Of a stretch of DNA of 64,000 nt, positions 1-7,105 are shown piece by piece. The DNA is taken from positions 1 through 64,000 of the forward strand of contig NZ_JAOQJL010000018.1 of assembly GCF_025566965.1 (NCBI RefSeq). The letters run 5' to 3'. The position numbers were made by a program, and so were the translations under genes. This DNA comes from Blautia_A ammoniilytica. Its GTDB lineage: Bacteria; Bacillota; Clostridia; Lachnospirales; Lachnospiraceae. Position 1 is the stretch's first letter. Every line of letters starts with the position of its first letter. The notes beneath the pieces are model-generated. The model was not told the DNA's origin and searched no databases. It worked only from the letters and a program-made list of their open reading frames with translations.

Positions 1-14
1 TCTGTTTTTCCCAT
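1..14 (-). CDS. 5' end of a leftward gene cut by the window edge
   Basis: Only the first four codons (M-G-K-T) are visible, read leftward from an ATG at 12-14. A plausible ribosome binding site (AAAGGA) lies upstream on the minus strand, and behind it an SOS-type promoter at 60-94. The context suggests a LexA-regulated DNA repair gene, such as a translesion polymerase or lexA itself, but four residues cannot identify it. Confidence 0.4.
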
Positions 15-59
15 ACAAATCAGTCCTTTTTCTAACAATTTATATTTTCGACTGACTCT

Positions 60-94
60 ATTATACCACGGATTGTGTCACAGAACAAGCGTTC
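60..94 (-). promoter_or_regulatory. SOS-type promoter with a LexA box
   Basis: Reading leftward, -35 TTGTTC (83-88) and -10 TATAAT (60-65) are separated by 17 bp. The palindrome GAAC-GCTT-GTTC (83-94, shown 5' to 3' on the minus strand) fits the Gram-positive LexA/DinR box and overlaps the -35, as expected for repression. It would drive the gene leaving the left edge. Confidence 0.6.
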
Positions 95-240
95 TTTTCG
101 CTTTTTCGCAATTCATCTCCCACCTGCAGAGGAAGGAGAATTCTTGCTATATTTATGTTAAAGTATATGACGAAATGAACAATCTGTGAAATGGTTCTTG
201 CAGTTTATTGTTTTTTTAGAATAAATACATAAAAATATAC

Positions 241-269
241 TGGACAAATCCAGGATACTGTTCTATACT
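241..269 (+). promoter_or_regulatory. Sigma-A promoter of the tad operon
   Basis: TGGACA (241-246) and TATACT (264-269) are separated by 17 bp; each matches the consensus at five of six positions. The predicted start near 276 falls at the first base of hairpin 1 of the leader. It faces tadV. Confidence 0.55.
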
Positions 270-275
270 CTTTTC

Positions 276-350
276 ATCAGCAGGGGCGAATCTTAGATCT
301 GCTGATCCACCGGATATCTTCCGGTATCGAGAACCGTCAGTTCAGACGGT
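276..350 (+). promoter_or_regulatory. Structured 5' leader of the tad operon (three hairpins)
   Basis: Three perfect hairpins follow each other: 276-283 with 299-306 (8 bp, 15-nt loop), 309-314 with 320-325 (6 bp, 5-nt loop) and 333-338 with 345-350 (6 bp, 6-nt loop, then AATTTT). The leader runs to about 437, far longer than a ribosome binding site needs. I could not match it to a known riboswitch; in particular the conserved c-di-GMP-I core is not seen. It may be an attenuator or an unclassified regulatory RNA. The rest of the first 416 bases holds no gene beyond the four codons at the left edge. Confidence 0.45.
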
Positions 351-437
351 AATTTTCCTATTTTACTTAAGAACTTTATATGAGCATGTACACCCGATAA
401 GAAATCTGAATCACTCATGAGAAACGAGGTGATATTC

Positions 438-950
438 ATGTTTTTCTATACCGGGATTCCGGTAATGATGGCAGCTGCCGCTGTAGTGATGGATCTGCGT
501 ACCGCCAGGGTCGATAATGGTTGGATCCTTTTCTGCATGGCAGCAGGCCTGGCAATGCGGATCCTGGCAAATGGAATCATAGGTGTATTTTGGTATTTTA
601 CTGGCGCCCTGATTCCTGTCATCCTGCTTGGGTGGCTTTTTGTATTCCGTATGCTGGGACCTGGAGATATTAAACTGCTGTCTGTGATCGGAGGAATTAT
701 TGGGGCAGGGGAAATCGTGAAATGTATTCTTGGAGCCATGTTCATTGGCGCTGCCATTTCAGCTGCACTGCTTATATCTAACGGCAATATCTGCCAGCGA
801 TTCCTGTATCTTTGGAGTTATATCTGCCAGACGGCCAGAACCGGAAAAAGGAAGCCCTATTACCAAAAGGGGATGTTACCTTTGGAAAATTTTCATTTTA
901 CAGTACCGGTATTTTTAAGTGTACTGTTGTATGCAGGAGGTGTGTATTGA
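438..950 (+). CDS. tadV: Prepilin peptidase TadV/CpaA (A24 family)
   Basis: A 170-residue membrane protease that would cleave the leader of Flp-type prepilins and TadE-like pseudopilins at the cytoplasmic face. The two aspartates of family A24 are visible: one in MDLRTARVDN near residue 19 and one in GPGDIK around residue 75. Several hydrophobic segments fit the usual membrane topology. I chose the ATG at 438 because GAGGTGAT sits just ahead of it; an earlier ATG at 417 lacks a good site. It is the first gene of the tad operon and overlaps tadZ by four bases. A second A24-like gene lies at 57460, so this locus has two candidate peptidases. Confidence 0.85.
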   Translation: MFFYTGIPVMMAAAAVVMDLRTARVDNGWILFCMAAGLAMRILANGIIGVFWYFTGALIPVILLGWLFVFRMLGPGDIKLLSVIGGIIGAGEIVKCILGAMFIGAAISAALLISNGNICQRFLYLWSYICQTARTGKRKPYYQKGMLPLENFHFTVPVFLSVLLYAGGVY

Positions 951-1966
951 AAAAGAATGTTTTTGCAGTGTGTGACCTTGAGGTGGATTATGCCCTGAAT
1001 TTTATGGAATATCTGAATCAGAAGAGAAATATTCCTTTTGAGATCCAGGCATTTACTACAGTGGATAGTCTGACTGCTTATGGGGAAAAAGTACATATTG
1101 AGTTGCTGTTGATTTCCGGGAAGGCAATGTGCCAGAGAGTCCGGGAATTGGATATTGGAAAGATCATAATTCTGTCGGAAGGTGTACATCCACCAGAATT
1201 AGATCAATATCCAAGTGTGTACAAGTACCAGTCTTCAGCCAATGTGATCAGGGAAGTGATGGCATGTTATGGAGAAGAAAAGGCAGTTGAGCCCACTGTT
1301 TATCCTGTATTGAAGAAATGTACACAGGTTCTGGGGGTATATTCTCCACTGGGTCGCTGCCTGAAAACATCCTTTGCACTTACACTTGGGCAGGTGCTGG
1401 CCAGAGAAAAGGCGGTTCTTTACCTGAACCTGGAGGAGTATTCAGGTTTTGGAAGGTTAATGGGAAAGGAGTATGACCATAATCTTAGTGATCTTTTATA
1501 TTATGTGCGGCAGGGCAGTCAGAATCTGATCCACCGGATGAATGGGATGATACAGACAGTGAATAATCTGGATTATATTCCGCCGGTACAGACACCGGCA
1601 GATATCCGTGGGACAGCCTGGGAGGACTGGGAGCAGTTGATACGGGAAATCGTCAGGGACAGCTCCTATGAGATCCTGATCCTGGATATAGGATCGGGCA
1701 TAGATGGTACATTCCAGATGCTGGATCTATGCAGTCAGATTTATATGCCGGTGCTGGCAGACAGCATATCTGTATGTAAGCTGGAAGAATTTGAAAATCT
1801 TCTGAAGGTTTGGGATTTTTCACAGGTGCTGTCAAAGATTATAAAGGTAAAACCGCCTTTTCATATGGGAAACAGTTCCATGGAAACTTATACAGAAGGG
1901 CTTTTATGGAGCGAACTTGGGGATTATGTAAGAAAAATAGTAAAGAAGAATGAGAATGAGCGATGA
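947..1966 (+). CDS. tadZ: Flp pilus assembly protein TadZ/CpaE-like
   Basis: A 339-residue protein with an N-terminal receiver-like part (about residues 1-110) and a C-terminal ParA/MinD-like ATPase fold. TadZ proteins place the pilus machine in the cell. The P-loop is degenerate: YSPLGRCLKTS stands where the deviant Walker A GGxGKT motif is expected, so ATP binding may be weakened. The strand ILILDIGSGID matches the Walker B region. A TTG start at 947 is chosen because AGGAGGTGT precedes it at good spacing; no ATG fits. It overlaps tadV upstream and tadA downstream, as expected for translational coupling. Confidence 0.75.
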   Translation: MKKNVFAVCDLEVDYALNFMEYLNQKRNIPFEIQAFTTVDSLTAYGEKVHIELLLISGKAMCQRVRELDIGKIIILSEGVHPPELDQYPSVYKYQSSANVIREVMACYGEEKAVEPTVYPVLKKCTQVLGVYSPLGRCLKTSFALTLGQVLAREKAVLYLNLEEYSGFGRLMGKEYDHNLSDLLYYVRQGSQNLIHRMNGMIQTVNNLDYIPPVQTPADIRGTAWEDWEQLIREIVRDSSYEILILDIGSGIDGTFQMLDLCSQIYMPVLADSISVCKLEEFENLLKVWDFSQVLSKIIKVKPPFHMGNSSMETYTEGLLWSELGDYVRKIVKKNENER

Positions 1967-2795
1967 CAAATTTGGCAGATTACGGCAGATGCTCATGGAG
2001 AAGCTGGACATGGGCCGGGAATTGTCAGATGAAGAAATCCTGGAAGCAATCGATGGACTGATCCTGACTAACCTGCGAGATTCATTTACTACTTTGAAGG
2101 AAAAGGTGGAATTGCGCCAGGAACTATTTTACTCTGTGCGCAAGCTGGATGTTCTTCAGGAACTGATCGAGGATGAGACAGTTACTGAGATTATGGTCAA
2201 TGGACCGGATTCTGTATTTGTAGAACGAGCCGGACGTTTGATCAAATGGGATAAATCTTTCACATCAAAGGAGAAGTTGGAGGATGTGATCCAGCAGATC
2301 GTAGGAAAATGCAACCGTGTGGTAAATGAGTCCATGCCTATTGTGGATGCACGGTTGGAAAATGGCTCCAGAGTAAATGCTGTGATTCAGCCGGTGGCTT
2401 TAAATGGACCTATTCTGACGATTCGACGTTTTCCTGACAAACCGGTGACAATGGAAAAGCTGATTGCATTGGGTAGTCTGACTAAGGAATGTGCGGATTT
2501 TTTAAACGCACTTGTAAGAGCCAGATATTCTATCATTATTGGCGGTGGTACAGGAAGTGGAAAAACCACATTTCTGGGGGCATTGTCGGAATACATTCCG
2601 GCAGATGAAAGAATCATCACCATAGAGGACAGTGCAGAATTAAGGCTTCAGGGAATTGACAATCTGGTACGTCTGGAGGCGAAGATGGCAAATATTAACG
2701 GAGCCGGGGCAGTGACCATCCGGGATCTGATCAAGACGGCTTTGAGGATGCGTCCTGAACCCCACCATTATGAAATAGTGAGGTTTAGAGCTTAA
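1950..2795 (+). CDS. tadA: TadA/CpaF secretion ATPase, 5' part (interrupted by prophage)
   Basis: N-terminal and central part of the hexameric ATPase that powers Flp pilus assembly. Visible are the N-terminal domain, the RLENGSRVNAV region, and the Walker A loop GGGTGSGKTTF near residue 200. Host sequence ends at the phage junction (2757-2758), in the conserved LRMRP-D-R motif; the last dozen codons to 2795 are phage DNA and read MRPEPHHYEIVRFRA before the stop. Lost here are the Walker B and His-box regions, which lie at 52556-52945. The split product is very likely inactive. Joining both parts at the GA core gives an in-frame protein of 398 residues, normal for CpaF. Confidence 0.9.
   Translation: MRMSDDKFGRLRQMLMEKLDMGRELSDEEILEAIDGLILTNLRDSFTTLKEKVELRQELFYSVRKLDVLQELIEDETVTEIMVNGPDSVFVERAGRLIKWDKSFTSKEKLEDVIQQIVGKCNRVVNESMPIVDARLENGSRVNAVIQPVALNGPILTIRRFPDKPVTMEKLIALGSLTKECADFLNALVRARYSIIIGGGTGSGKTTFLGALSEYIPADERIITIEDSAELRLQGIDNLVRLEAKMANINGAGAVTIRDLIKTALRMRPEPHHYEIVRFRA
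2757..2758. other. attL core dinucleotide (GA)
   Basis: Left crossover point. Host sequence GATGCGTCCT ends here and phage sequence ACCCCACCATTATG begins. Serine recombinases cross over at a 2-bp core, and GA is the only dinucleotide shared by both junctions that also restores the TadA motif MRPDRIIVGE. Confidence 0.85.
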
Positions 2796-4356
2796 TAAAA
2801 AGCCGCTCCCCGTCCCAAGTACACTCCTGAATTACAGCGCGAGCGATCGCGTTTTTTTCTTTGTCGTCGAAGCCATCCAGGCCATGAATCAGCTTCGCGA
2901 TTTCCGCAGCTGTGGCCTTGGCATCCTTCGCACTGGCAGCAGCCCGGTGGCTTTCCATCTCGGCCAGCGAGGCTTCACGCTTCAGAGCGCCCAGCTCAAC
3001 GTCCAAGCGTTCCATTTCCGCGATGATATATTTTGATGCAGCGGAATCCTCGGCCAGAGCTAACGATGCAGCCAGGCGGCCGATTTTACGCTCGCAGGCA
3101 GACACGCGAGCCTGCGCAGCCTTCAGATCAGGAACATCGGCCGGAGCTTCCGCTTTGACGAATTTCTGAATCAAGGCAGGATCCGCAGTGATGCCGCGGA
3201 ATAGCTCCAGGACTTTCTCATCCAGCAGATCGCATTTGATCTGCCCCATGTCGCAGGCATCCACACCCTGCCTCATTCGCTTCCTGCAGTAATACCAGGA
3301 AGAACAGGTACCGTCGACCTTTTTCTTCCTGGAGACCTGCATCAAGTTTCCGCACTTGCACCGGAGCACGCCCTTCAGGAGAGGCACCGGCCACTTTGCA
3401 TCCTTGATGCATTTATTCTGAGTAAACCGGGACTGCACCGCGAGCCATTTCTCGGCAGGCATGAAGGGCTTGTGCTTTCCAAGACACACGGTCCACTTCT
3501 CCGGCGGCTGCGCCTGGTGCTTTTTGTTTTTCTCCGTCGACCGGCCATAGATGATCACACCGACAGATCCGTCCCACATTTCACGCGGGGAGCCAGGATC
3601 CATGATGCAGCCCTTCGCGGCATAGAAGTCGTACACTTCCGGAGTTGCCTCGACACAATACGGCATGGTCAGCATTTTATGCAGCTGCGTGGTCGAGAAG
3701 AACTTCCCGCTTTGCGTCCGGATGCCCTGGTTTTTGAATCGCGTCTCCATACCCTGCAGGCTGCAGTTATAAGCCAGGAAAGTATCGAAGATCTGCGTCA
3801 CGTAGCGAGCCCCGTCCGGATCCACCTCAATGGAGCAGTGCTTCTTCCCATTCACAACAATATGCTTCCTGACGTAACCAACCGGAGGATTGCCGCCGGT
3901 CCAGTATCCCTTTTTAGCAAGGCCCAGCATATTATCCGTAACACGGGCCGCGATGGTTTCACGCTCCATCTGAGCGAAGACCACCGTGACATACATCATG
4001 GCACGCCCGATCGGCGTCGTGGTGTCGATATTTTCCTTTATTGAGATGAACATCACGCCATGCTCCTCCAGGAGCGCGTAAATGTTCGCAAAGTCCCGGA
4101 CATCCCTGGAAAGACGATCCAGCTGATAGACTACCAGGACATCGCAGAAGCCACCCTTTATAAAAGACAGCATGCGCTGCAGATCTGGCCGGGACGTATT
4201 CGCACCGGTGAAGTCTTCATCAGAGAACTGCTGCCAGGAATCCACCTGGCCGGAAAACTTCGACTCGCAGTATTCCCGGTTCATCCGGAACTGATTATCG
4301 ATTGAATCTGATTTATCAGAAAATACGGATTTTCGTCCGTAGGAAAAGAACCTCAT
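2785..4356 (-). CDS. int: Large serine recombinase (phage integrase)
   Basis: A 523-residue site-specific recombinase. The N-terminal resolvase domain carries the nucleophile in YGRKS (Ser10), then the conserved VVYQLDRLSRD and ERETIAARV blocks. The recombinase domain follows (GNPPVGY region), then a zinc ribbon with cysteines in CKCGNLM and a second pair further on, then a helical coiled-coil-like tail. The ATG at 4356 has GGGAGGTGGG ahead of it; the frame stays open upstream but without a better site. The stop is only 27 bases inside attL, the usual place for these enzymes. It should integrate and, with a directionality factor not identified here, excise the prophage from tadA. Confidence 0.93.
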   Translation of the reverse strand: MRFFSYGRKSVFSDKSDSIDNQFRMNREYCESKFSGQVDSWQQFSDEDFTGANTSRPDLQRMLSFIKGGFCDVLVVYQLDRLSRDVRDFANIYALLEEHGVMFISIKENIDTTTPIGRAMMYVTVVFAQMERETIAARVTDNMLGLAKKGYWTGGNPPVGYVRKHIVVNGKKHCSIEVDPDGARYVTQIFDTFLAYNCSLQGMETRFKNQGIRTQSGKFFSTTQLHKMLTMPYCVEATPEVYDFYAAKGCIMDPGSPREMWDGSVGVIIYGRSTEKNKKHQAQPPEKWTVCLGKHKPFMPAEKWLAVQSRFTQNKCIKDAKWPVPLLKGVLRCKCGNLMQVSRKKKVDGTCSSWYYCRKRMRQGVDACDMGQIKCDLLDEKVLELFRGITADPALIQKFVKAEAPADVPDLKAAQARVSACERKIGRLAASLALAEDSAASKYIIAEMERLDVELGALKREASLAEMESHRAAASAKDAKATAAEIAKLIHGLDGFDDKEKNAIARAVIQECTWDGERLFIKL

Positions 4357-4392
4357 CGTCCCACCTCCCAAAAAAGAGTATAAAAAATAAAC

Positions 4393-4453
4393 CCTTGCGG
4401 ATTTATCGGAAACGCTGTAAAATTTATTCGTAGAGTTTACAGCTTCCGCAAGG
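4393..4453. promoter_or_regulatory. Nested inverted repeats in the integrase leader
   Basis: Two concentric dyads: CCTTGCGGA (4393-4401) with TCCGCAAGG (4445-4453), and inside them GCTGTAAA (4414-4421) with TTTACAGC (4436-4443). They lie 37-97 bases upstream of the integrase start. They could fold in the mRNA as a long hairpin that controls integrase, or bind a regulator. Function is inferred only from position. Confidence 0.45.
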
Positions 4454-4463
4454 AAGAACAGGT

Positions 4464-4498
4464 CGCCTGGTGTTCGCAGCACCGGGCGATTTTTTATT
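4464..4498 (+). terminator. Hairpin with T-run at the integrase/4494 gene border
   Basis: CGCCTGGTG (4464-4472) pairs with CACCGGGCG (4480-4488) with one wobble, followed on the plus strand by ATTTTTTATTT. In that direction it looks like an intrinsic terminator. On the minus strand, where the genes lie, the same hairpin has only a weak T-rich tail and may attenuate read-through from the repressor operon into the integrase. Confidence 0.5.
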
Positions 4499-4988
4499 TA
4501 CAATTCTTAATCAGAGCCCGTAATCCGGGAAAACTTTCCACTAATTCATCTTCCAGATCTGACAGAGTCAGCCAGGAAGATAAAAGCAATTTGTTATCGA
4601 TTAAAAATTGAAGTATTGGCCGCGGCAGGCCCCGGTCTGGAAACAGCGGCTTCTCGTCAAGAGCGTGCTGGATCAGAGCTGACGCATCAGCGCGATACAT
4701 CCCGTCAAGCATCGGAACTCCTAACTTTTTCATAAGCTCAAGCTGAGCCTCCGTAACTTCTGGCATTTCCAGTTCATGAGTAAACGGAGGAAGCAAGCCT
4801 GTGCGCGCTTCCACATCGGAGATCGCCTCCCAGGAGCCACAAAGAACGCGCCTCGTGTTGCGTCTTCTGGTCCCTGGGTTTTTTCCGGTTATTTTATACC
4901 GAAGGATGCGATCATTCGGCAGCTTCACGATTGGAGCCGCAGGTTCGGCTTCGGCTTGCCGCGAGAAAATTCTGCTGAAGAATCCCAC
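4494..4988 (-). CDS. Hypothetical prophage protein next to the repressor
   Basis: A 164-residue protein I do not recognise. It starts with an amphipathic stretch (MGFFSRIFSRQ), then a basic region with several arginines near residue 45, and ends in acidic and leucine-rich helices. It lies two bases downstream of the repressor gene and is probably co-transcribed with it, so it should be expressed in the lysogen. Roles in immunity or superinfection exclusion are possible but unproven. Confidence 0.7.
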   Translation of the reverse strand: MGFFSRIFSRQAEAEPAAPIVKLPNDRILRYKITGKNPGTRRRNTRRVLCGSWEAISDVEARTGLLPPFTHELEMPEVTEAQLELMKKLGVPMLDGMYRADASALIQHALDEKPLFPDRGLPRPILQFLIDNKLLLSSWLTLSDLEDELVESFPGLRALIKNCK

Positions 4989-4990
4989 GA

Positions 4991-5527
4991 CTACGCCTCC
5001 TTTTTACCTGCCCCTTCGTCGTTTCCACCACTGGAGAGAGACGATTCTGCCGCCGCTTTTTTCTGAAGTTCAAGCTGCTGCCGGTATGCTTCGACTTCCG
5101 CATCGATGTCGATATCAGGAACCGAAGATCTAGGAGCGGCGTCGGCGGTACCAGAAACGCCAGAGTCTCCGATCGCAGAGCACACATCCATAATAAAATC
5201 AAACACATTGTCGCGCTCTTCACGTTTTAGTTTCAAATATTTTTCAAGGAATATGTACTCGCCGTGGCTCAGGTTGAATTTATCAGCCAGAGAATCTAAC
5301 TCGTCGCACGGTTCCGGGTTAAACATTTCACCGGTCCCATTTCGGAGCCATTCCTCATTGACATTAAATTCTTTACAAATAAGAGAGATCACCGGAGCCG
5401 ACGGATTACGTCGTCCACTTTCATATCCAGTAATCGTATTCTGAACAGAACCAATTCTGGTAGCGAACGCCTCCTGCGTCAAATCAAGCGATTTTCTTAC
5501 TTTTTTTATTCGATCGCCAATGTTCAT
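4991..5527 (-). CDS. CI-like XRE-family repressor
   Basis: 178 residues. The N-terminal 65 residues form a helix-turn-helix of the XRE type (IGDRIKKVRKSLDLTQEAFATRIG..TITGYESGRRNPS..ISLICKEFNVNEEWLRNG). The C-terminal part is acidic and helical and lacks a LexA-type peptidase, so induction would not be by self-cleavage. It starts at ATG 5525-5527 after GGAGGTGAG. It is divergent from the early genes and faces three operator-like repeats, the usual layout of a lysogeny switch. Confidence 0.85.
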   Translation of the reverse strand: MNIGDRIKKVRKSLDLTQEAFATRIGSVQNTITGYESGRRNPSAPVISLICKEFNVNEEWLRNGTGEMFNPEPCDELDSLADKFNLSHGEYIFLEKYLKLKREERDNVFDFIMDVCSAIGDSGVSGTADAAPRSSVPDIDIDAEVEAYRQQLELQKKAAAESSLSSGGNDEGAGKKEA

Positions 5528-5547
5528 TTTCTCACCTCCACACCTGA

Positions 5548-5576
5548 ATTATAAGCTAAAAATAGCGCACTGTCAA
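5548..5576 (-). promoter_or_regulatory. Repressor promoter (leftward, perfect consensus)
   Basis: On the minus strand TTGACA (5571-5576) and TATAAT (5548-5553) are spaced by 17 bp, an exact sigma-A consensus. It reads into the repressor gene 21 bases away. Its -35 lies inside operator-like repeat A, so the repressor may control its own synthesis. Confidence 0.75.
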
Positions 5577-5654
5577 CAAAAAATCGCAAAGGCAACAAAA
5601 AAGTATTGACAGATACCGCGCTGACAATATATAATAATCGCAGAGACAACAAAA
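5565..5654. promoter_or_regulatory. Three 17-bp operator-like repeats
   Basis: Repeat A GCGCACTGTCAACAAAA (5565-5581), B TCGCAAAGGCAACAAAA (5584-5600) and C TCGCAGAGACAACAAAA (5638-5654) share the pattern nCGCAnnnnCAACAAAA. A overlaps the leftward -35, B lies just upstream of the rightward -35, and C lies just downstream of the rightward -10. This placement fits binding by the neighbouring repressor to both promoters. Confidence 0.6.
5606..5635 (+). promoter_or_regulatory. Early rightward promoter
   Basis: TTGACA (5606-5611) and TATAAT (5630-5635) with 18-bp spacing, exact hexamers. It reads into the early region starting at 5684 and is flanked by operator-like repeats B and C, so it should be shut in the lysogen. 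Confidence 0.75.
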
Positions 5655-5683
5655 CAACGCACCAAACGGAAGGAGGAAACACC

Positions 5684-5866
5684 ATGGCAAAAGCTAAGAG
5701 ATACACAGCCGAGCAGCTCAGAGACGCTGAGAAGATGGCAGCAACCCTCGCGAACGTTCCGGAGGAAAAGAGAACTCTCGTCATAATGATGACAAACTCA
5801 TTCATGGCCGGAATGGAAGCACAGAAAGCCATTGACGATACAGCCAAAGCAGCAGCGCTGGCATAA
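5684..5866 (+). CDS. Small hypothetical first early protein
   Basis: 60 residues starting at an ATG after GGAAGGAGG. Helical and charged (TAEQLRDAEKMAATLANVPEEKR), with no recognised domain. As the first gene of the early rightward transcript it sits where phages keep cro-like, antirepressor or excision genes, but nothing in the sequence proves such a role. The frame is open back to 5606 but that region is promoter and operator DNA. Confidence 0.65.
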   Translation: MAKAKRYTAEQLRDAEKMAATLANVPEEKRTLVIMMTNSFMAGMEAQKAIDDTAKAAALA

Positions 5867-6002
5867 ACACACAACTGAATAAGAAGCAAGAGGAAGCATG
5901 ACACCTCAATAAAAACTGTCTGGTCTGGCGGAGCCGATGCAATAAATCCGCTCGGCGGATAACCGGAGCCTGCGGCCAACCGTCGTAATTGGGAGAGATA
6001 GC

Positions 6003-6281
6003 GTGAGCCCAAGTAAAACAATGGCGGCTAGGAGGCAGATGAGAACACCAGGAGAGAGAACATCCGGAGCATGGACTGGTGGGTGCGTAATACACCCGGA
6101 TGGCGGCGATGAAACAGACCGCACTGCAGGCAACAGCTATACGGCTACCCCACACAATACTCAGGGAGCAAACAGCGGACAGGTTCTTCTTCAACCCTAT
6201 GGAGAACCTGTCACAGACTGCCGGGCCCAGCCAAGCCTAGAGAGCAATATAAACAGCTCCGGAAGTCAACTACTAAATTAA
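6003..6281 (+). CDS. Doubtful 92-codon frame in an unusual early interval
   Basis: A GTG-started frame after GGGAGAGATAGC. The product is rich in Gly, Ser, Asn and Thr and resembles no family I know. The whole interval 5867-6308 (442 bases) holds no better gene. It contains several hairpins, the best being ACAGGTTCT (6179-6187) with AGAACCTGT (6203-6211). The stretch could equally be a structured RNA or a leader of the 6309 gene. Confidence 0.3.
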   Translation: MSPSKTMAARRQMRTPGERTSGAWTGGCVIHPDGGDETDRTAGNSYTATPHNTQGANSGQVLLQPYGEPVTDCRAQPSLESNINSSGSQLLN

Positions 6282-6308
6282 AGAATTTATAAGAAGGAAG
6301 TGAGTAAG

Positions 6309-7100
6309 ATGCAGAGGTATCAGACAGAGGATGAACGCCGGAAAGCAATGAGAGCTAAGATCAATAAAACAATAAAGAGAGGAAGACGCCGGAAACGAAT
6401 CATCCGAAGATTGAGGAAGGCAGTGCCAGGAATCTGCATCGGAGTACTTATCGCAGGCATGGGAGCCTGGTGCATAGCAGCTCCACTCCCGGATCCAGAC
6501 GACTATGAGCCCTACCGATTCCAGGCGGAGAACGGTCAATGGTACACCCAGGAAGAATACGAACAGATGAGCCGAGAAAGAGATGCATACCATCAGCGGG
6601 AGCGAGAGGAAGCAGAGAAGGAAGCTCAGATGATCAGAGACTACCAGGAACAGTACCAGAAGGACCAGGAAGCAGAATGGAAGCTCTACCAGGAGCAAAT
6701 GCGGACAGGGCTGATACATAGCATGGACTTTGATGCAAACGACGCCTACCTGCTAGAGAAGATCGCAATGGCCGAGGCTGAATCAGAGGACACCGAAGGC
6801 AAGGCACTGGTCATGCTGGTAGTTCTGAACCGAGTATGGGATGCAAGATTCCCGGACACGATCGAAGAAGTGATCATGCAGGACGGAGCATTCACACCGG
6901 TGAGCAATGGCAGATATGACAAGGTGGAGCCGGACGCCGACTGCATGAAGGCAATGGAGCTGATCACAGTAGAACACTGGGATGAAAGTCAAGGAGCCCT
7001 CTACTTTGAAAAGGCCAGCGACGAAAGCACCTGGCATAGCAGGAACCTGCAGAAGTTATTCACACACGGAGCGCACACCTTCTACACAGAGAAAGAGTGA
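6309..7100 (+). CDS. Membrane-anchored SleB-like cell wall hydrolase
   Basis: 263 residues. A very basic N-terminus is followed by one membrane helix (about residues 40-60, VPGICIGVLIAGMGAWCIAA), a charged coiled coil with many Glu, Gln and Arg (about 75-135), and a C-terminal Hydrolase_2/SleB-type domain (LLEKIAMAEAESEDTEGKALVMLVVLNRV, then GAFTPVSNGRY). Members of this family cut peptidoglycan as lytic transglycosylase-type enzymes. The ATG at 6309 is preferred to GTG 6300, because GAAGGA needs the extra spacing. Its place in the early region, far from the lysis genes, is odd; a role in lysogeny or exclusion rather than lysis is possible. Confidence 0.75.
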   Translation: MQRYQTEDERRKAMRAKINKTIKRGRRRKRIIRRLRKAVPGICIGVLIAGMGAWCIAAPLPDPDDYEPYRFQAENGQWYTQEEYEQMSRERDAYHQREREEAEKEAQMIRDYQEQYQKDQEAEWKLYQEQMRTGLIHSMDFDANDAYLLEKIAMAEAESEDTEGKALVMLVVLNRVWDARFPDTIEEVIMQDGAFTPVSNGRYDKVEPDADCMKAMELITVEHWDESQGALYFEKASDESTWHSRNLQKLFTHGAHTFYTEKE

Positions 7101-7105
7101 GGACA

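Noticed and set aside
241..437. c-di-GMP-I riboswitch before tadV
   Set aside because: The conserved core sequences of that class are not present; left as an unassigned leader.
3472..4305. Plus-strand frames opposite the integrase
   Set aside because: Shadows of the serine recombinase; Arg/His-rich and without sites.
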